A stretch of 6,755 nt of DNA. It comes from Candidatus Didemnitutus sp. GTDB lineage: Bacteria; Verrucomicrobiota; Verrucomicrobiia; Opitutales; Opitutaceae. Shown one piece after another: positions 5,718 to 6,755 of this stretch. Below the pieces are notes generated by a model. It was not told where the DNA came from. It was given only the letters and a program-made list of their open reading frames with translations, and did no database searches. The stretch covers positions 1 through 6,755 of the forward strand of contig JAUXOH010000035.1 in NCBI GenBank assembly GCA_030682505.1, read 5' to 3'. A program made the position numbers and the translations under genes. Numbering within the stretch: the stretch's first letter is position 1; the number at the start of each line of letters is the position of its first letter.

Positions 5718-6755
5718 ATGGAATTGCTTTCGTCCCTGCTTGGTAACGCCTGGTCCATCTTCCTGATCGTGCTCTTTTTCGGCGGTTCGATCTTCGTGCA
5801 CGAGCTGGGGCATTTCCTGGCGGCGCGGCGGCGGGGCGTGAAGGTGGAGCGATTCTCCATCGGATTCGGACCGCGTATTTTCGGCTGGAAGGGCAAGGAC
5901 GGCGTGGAATACCGCCTCTCCTGGTTTCCCCTTGGCGGCTACGTTTCCCTGCCCCAGCTCGCCGACATGGGCGAGATCGAGGGCACGCCCGAGACCGAAG
6001 GCAATGCGCTGCCCCCGCTCAGCTACAGCACGAAGATCATTGTTTTCGGCGCCGGCGCTTTCTTCAATATCGGGTTTGCCTTCGTGCTCGCGAGCATCCT
6101 CTGGGTCGTGGGCCAACCCACGAGCGAGGATCTCTCGACGACCCGCATCGGCTATGTCGCCCCGACCCTGACCTTGGAGGAAGGGGTCACCGTGCCGAGC
6201 CCGGCGAGCGAAGCCGGCATCCGCGTCGGCGACATCGTGCGCGCCATCGATGGCAATGCCGTCCGGGATTGGATGGATTTGTTGCAAACCCTGGTGACCA
6301 GCGCCGGTCGTTCGGACGATGGCCGGCGGCGCACCGTCTTCACGGTGGAACGCGACGGCCAACTGATCGATCTCACCGTCTATCCGCGTCTCTCGGGCGA
6401 GGACCACGTACGCCGCATTGGCGTTTTGGCTGGCTATACGGCCATCGTCTCCGCCGTCCCGGAAAAATCGCATGCGGCCACCCTCGGCCTGAAAGTCGGC
6501 GATCAACTCACGAGTTTGAACGGCGCACCCTTGTGGCATCTCGTTGCACTGATGGATGTGTTGCAACAGGAGCAACCCCAGCCCTTCACGCTGGGCATTG
6601 AACGCGACGGGCAGGCGATCGAGATTGCCGTGCCGGCCGAGCGCCCGGCCGACTCGCGCGGGATCTTTGGCGCCGGGTTCCGCAGTCGCGTCGGCTTGCT
6701 GCACAAAAACCCCGTCGAACAAATCGGCCATCACATCGCTATGACCGTGCGCGTC
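5718..6755 (+). CDS. rseP: Site-2 protease RseP-type intramembrane zinc metalloprotease, partial (runs off right edge)
   Basis: 346 codons are visible, open to the window edge. The first membrane helix (about 11-35) carries the zinc motif H28-E-L-G-H32 with catalytic E29. It is followed by SIGFGPRIFGW (47-57) and the membrane-associated PLGGYVSLPQLADM (71-84). A second helix at about 107-130 holds GAGAFFNIGF, the counterpart of the E. coli 'AGPIANF' segment with Asn117 kept. Two tandem PDZ domains follow: one around 145-225 (SEAGIRVGDIVRAIDG, 164-179) and one around 238-308 (AATLGLKVGDQLTSLNG, 253-269). Two PDZ domains are typical of the RseP group that cuts anti-sigma factors in envelope stress. 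The final helices and the second metal motif (N..P.P.LDG) lie beyond the edge. The gene starts five bases after dxr at ATG 5718, without a Shine-Dalgarno. Its substrate in this organism is unknown, and no rseA or sigma factor gene is in view. Confidence 0.95.
   Translation, partial: MELLSSLLGNAWSIFLIVLFFGGSIFVHELGHFLAARRRGVKVERFSIGFGPRIFGWKGKDGVEYRLSWFPLGGYVSLPQLADMGEIEGTPETEGNALPPLSYSTKIIVFGAGAFFNIGFAFVLASILWVVGQPTSEDLSTTRIGYVAPTLTLEEGVTVPSPASEAGIRVGDIVRAIDGNAVRDWMDLLQTLVTSAGRSDDGRRRTVFTVERDGQLIDLTVYPRLSGEDHVRRIGVLAGYTAIVSAVPEKSHAATLGLKVGDQLTSLNGAPLWHLVALMDVLQQEQPQPFTLGIERDGQAIEIAVPAERPADSRGIFGAGFRSRVGLLHKNPVEQIGHHIAMTVRV

Noticed and set aside
5448..6734. Long minus-strand frame opposite dxr and rseP.
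   Set aside because: It lies entirely antisense to two well-defined enzymes and its composition is rich in His, Asp, Arg and Gly without motifs.

Overview
The window is GC-rich bacterial DNA with tightly packed genes in two divergent blocks. It reads as chromosomal housekeeping sequence, probably from the Verrucomicrobiota and perhaps Opitutaceae-like. That placement is an inference from high GC, from the uppS-cdsA-dxr-rseP order, from a PVC-style variant of the CdsA signature (PGIGG...D..DS in place of PGHGG..DR.DS), and from a sensor-type protein with a terminal CKKI...CPHC module. It was not tested by any search.

Left block, minus strand, read from about 2838 down to 1: a pterin-4a-carbinolamine dehydratase (PhhB/PCD); a roughly 320-base stretch without a confident gene but with one weak ORF; a membrane protein that looks like the 3' remnant of a CHASE-type sensor; a roughly 100-base spacer with a GC-rich inverted repeat; a MoxR-family AAA+ ATPase; and the N-terminal 165 codons of a DUF58 membrane protein that leaves the window at the left edge. 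MoxR followed by DUF58 is the usual chaperone/target pair of that family.

Right block, plus strand, 2906 to the right edge: uppS, cdsA, dxr and rseP, with gaps of 22, 4 and 5 bases, so very probably one operon. Dxr commits carbon to the MEP isoprenoid pathway. UppS turns its C5 products into undecaprenyl diphosphate, the lipid carrier for cell-wall precursors. CdsA makes CDP-diacylglycerol for phospholipids. RseP is the intramembrane site-2 protease of the envelope-stress response. The whole block therefore serves envelope biogenesis and surveillance. rseP is cut by the right edge, before its second metal-binding motif.

I found no RNA genes, CRISPR arrays, insertion sequences or convincing intrinsic terminators. 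No undescribed multi-gene system is apparent. The least ordinary part is about 1568-2541: an N-terminally truncated sensor with an altered Cys motif, an unusual start region with a good Shine-Dalgarno in front of an out-of-frame mini-ORF, and probable decayed coding sequence upstream.
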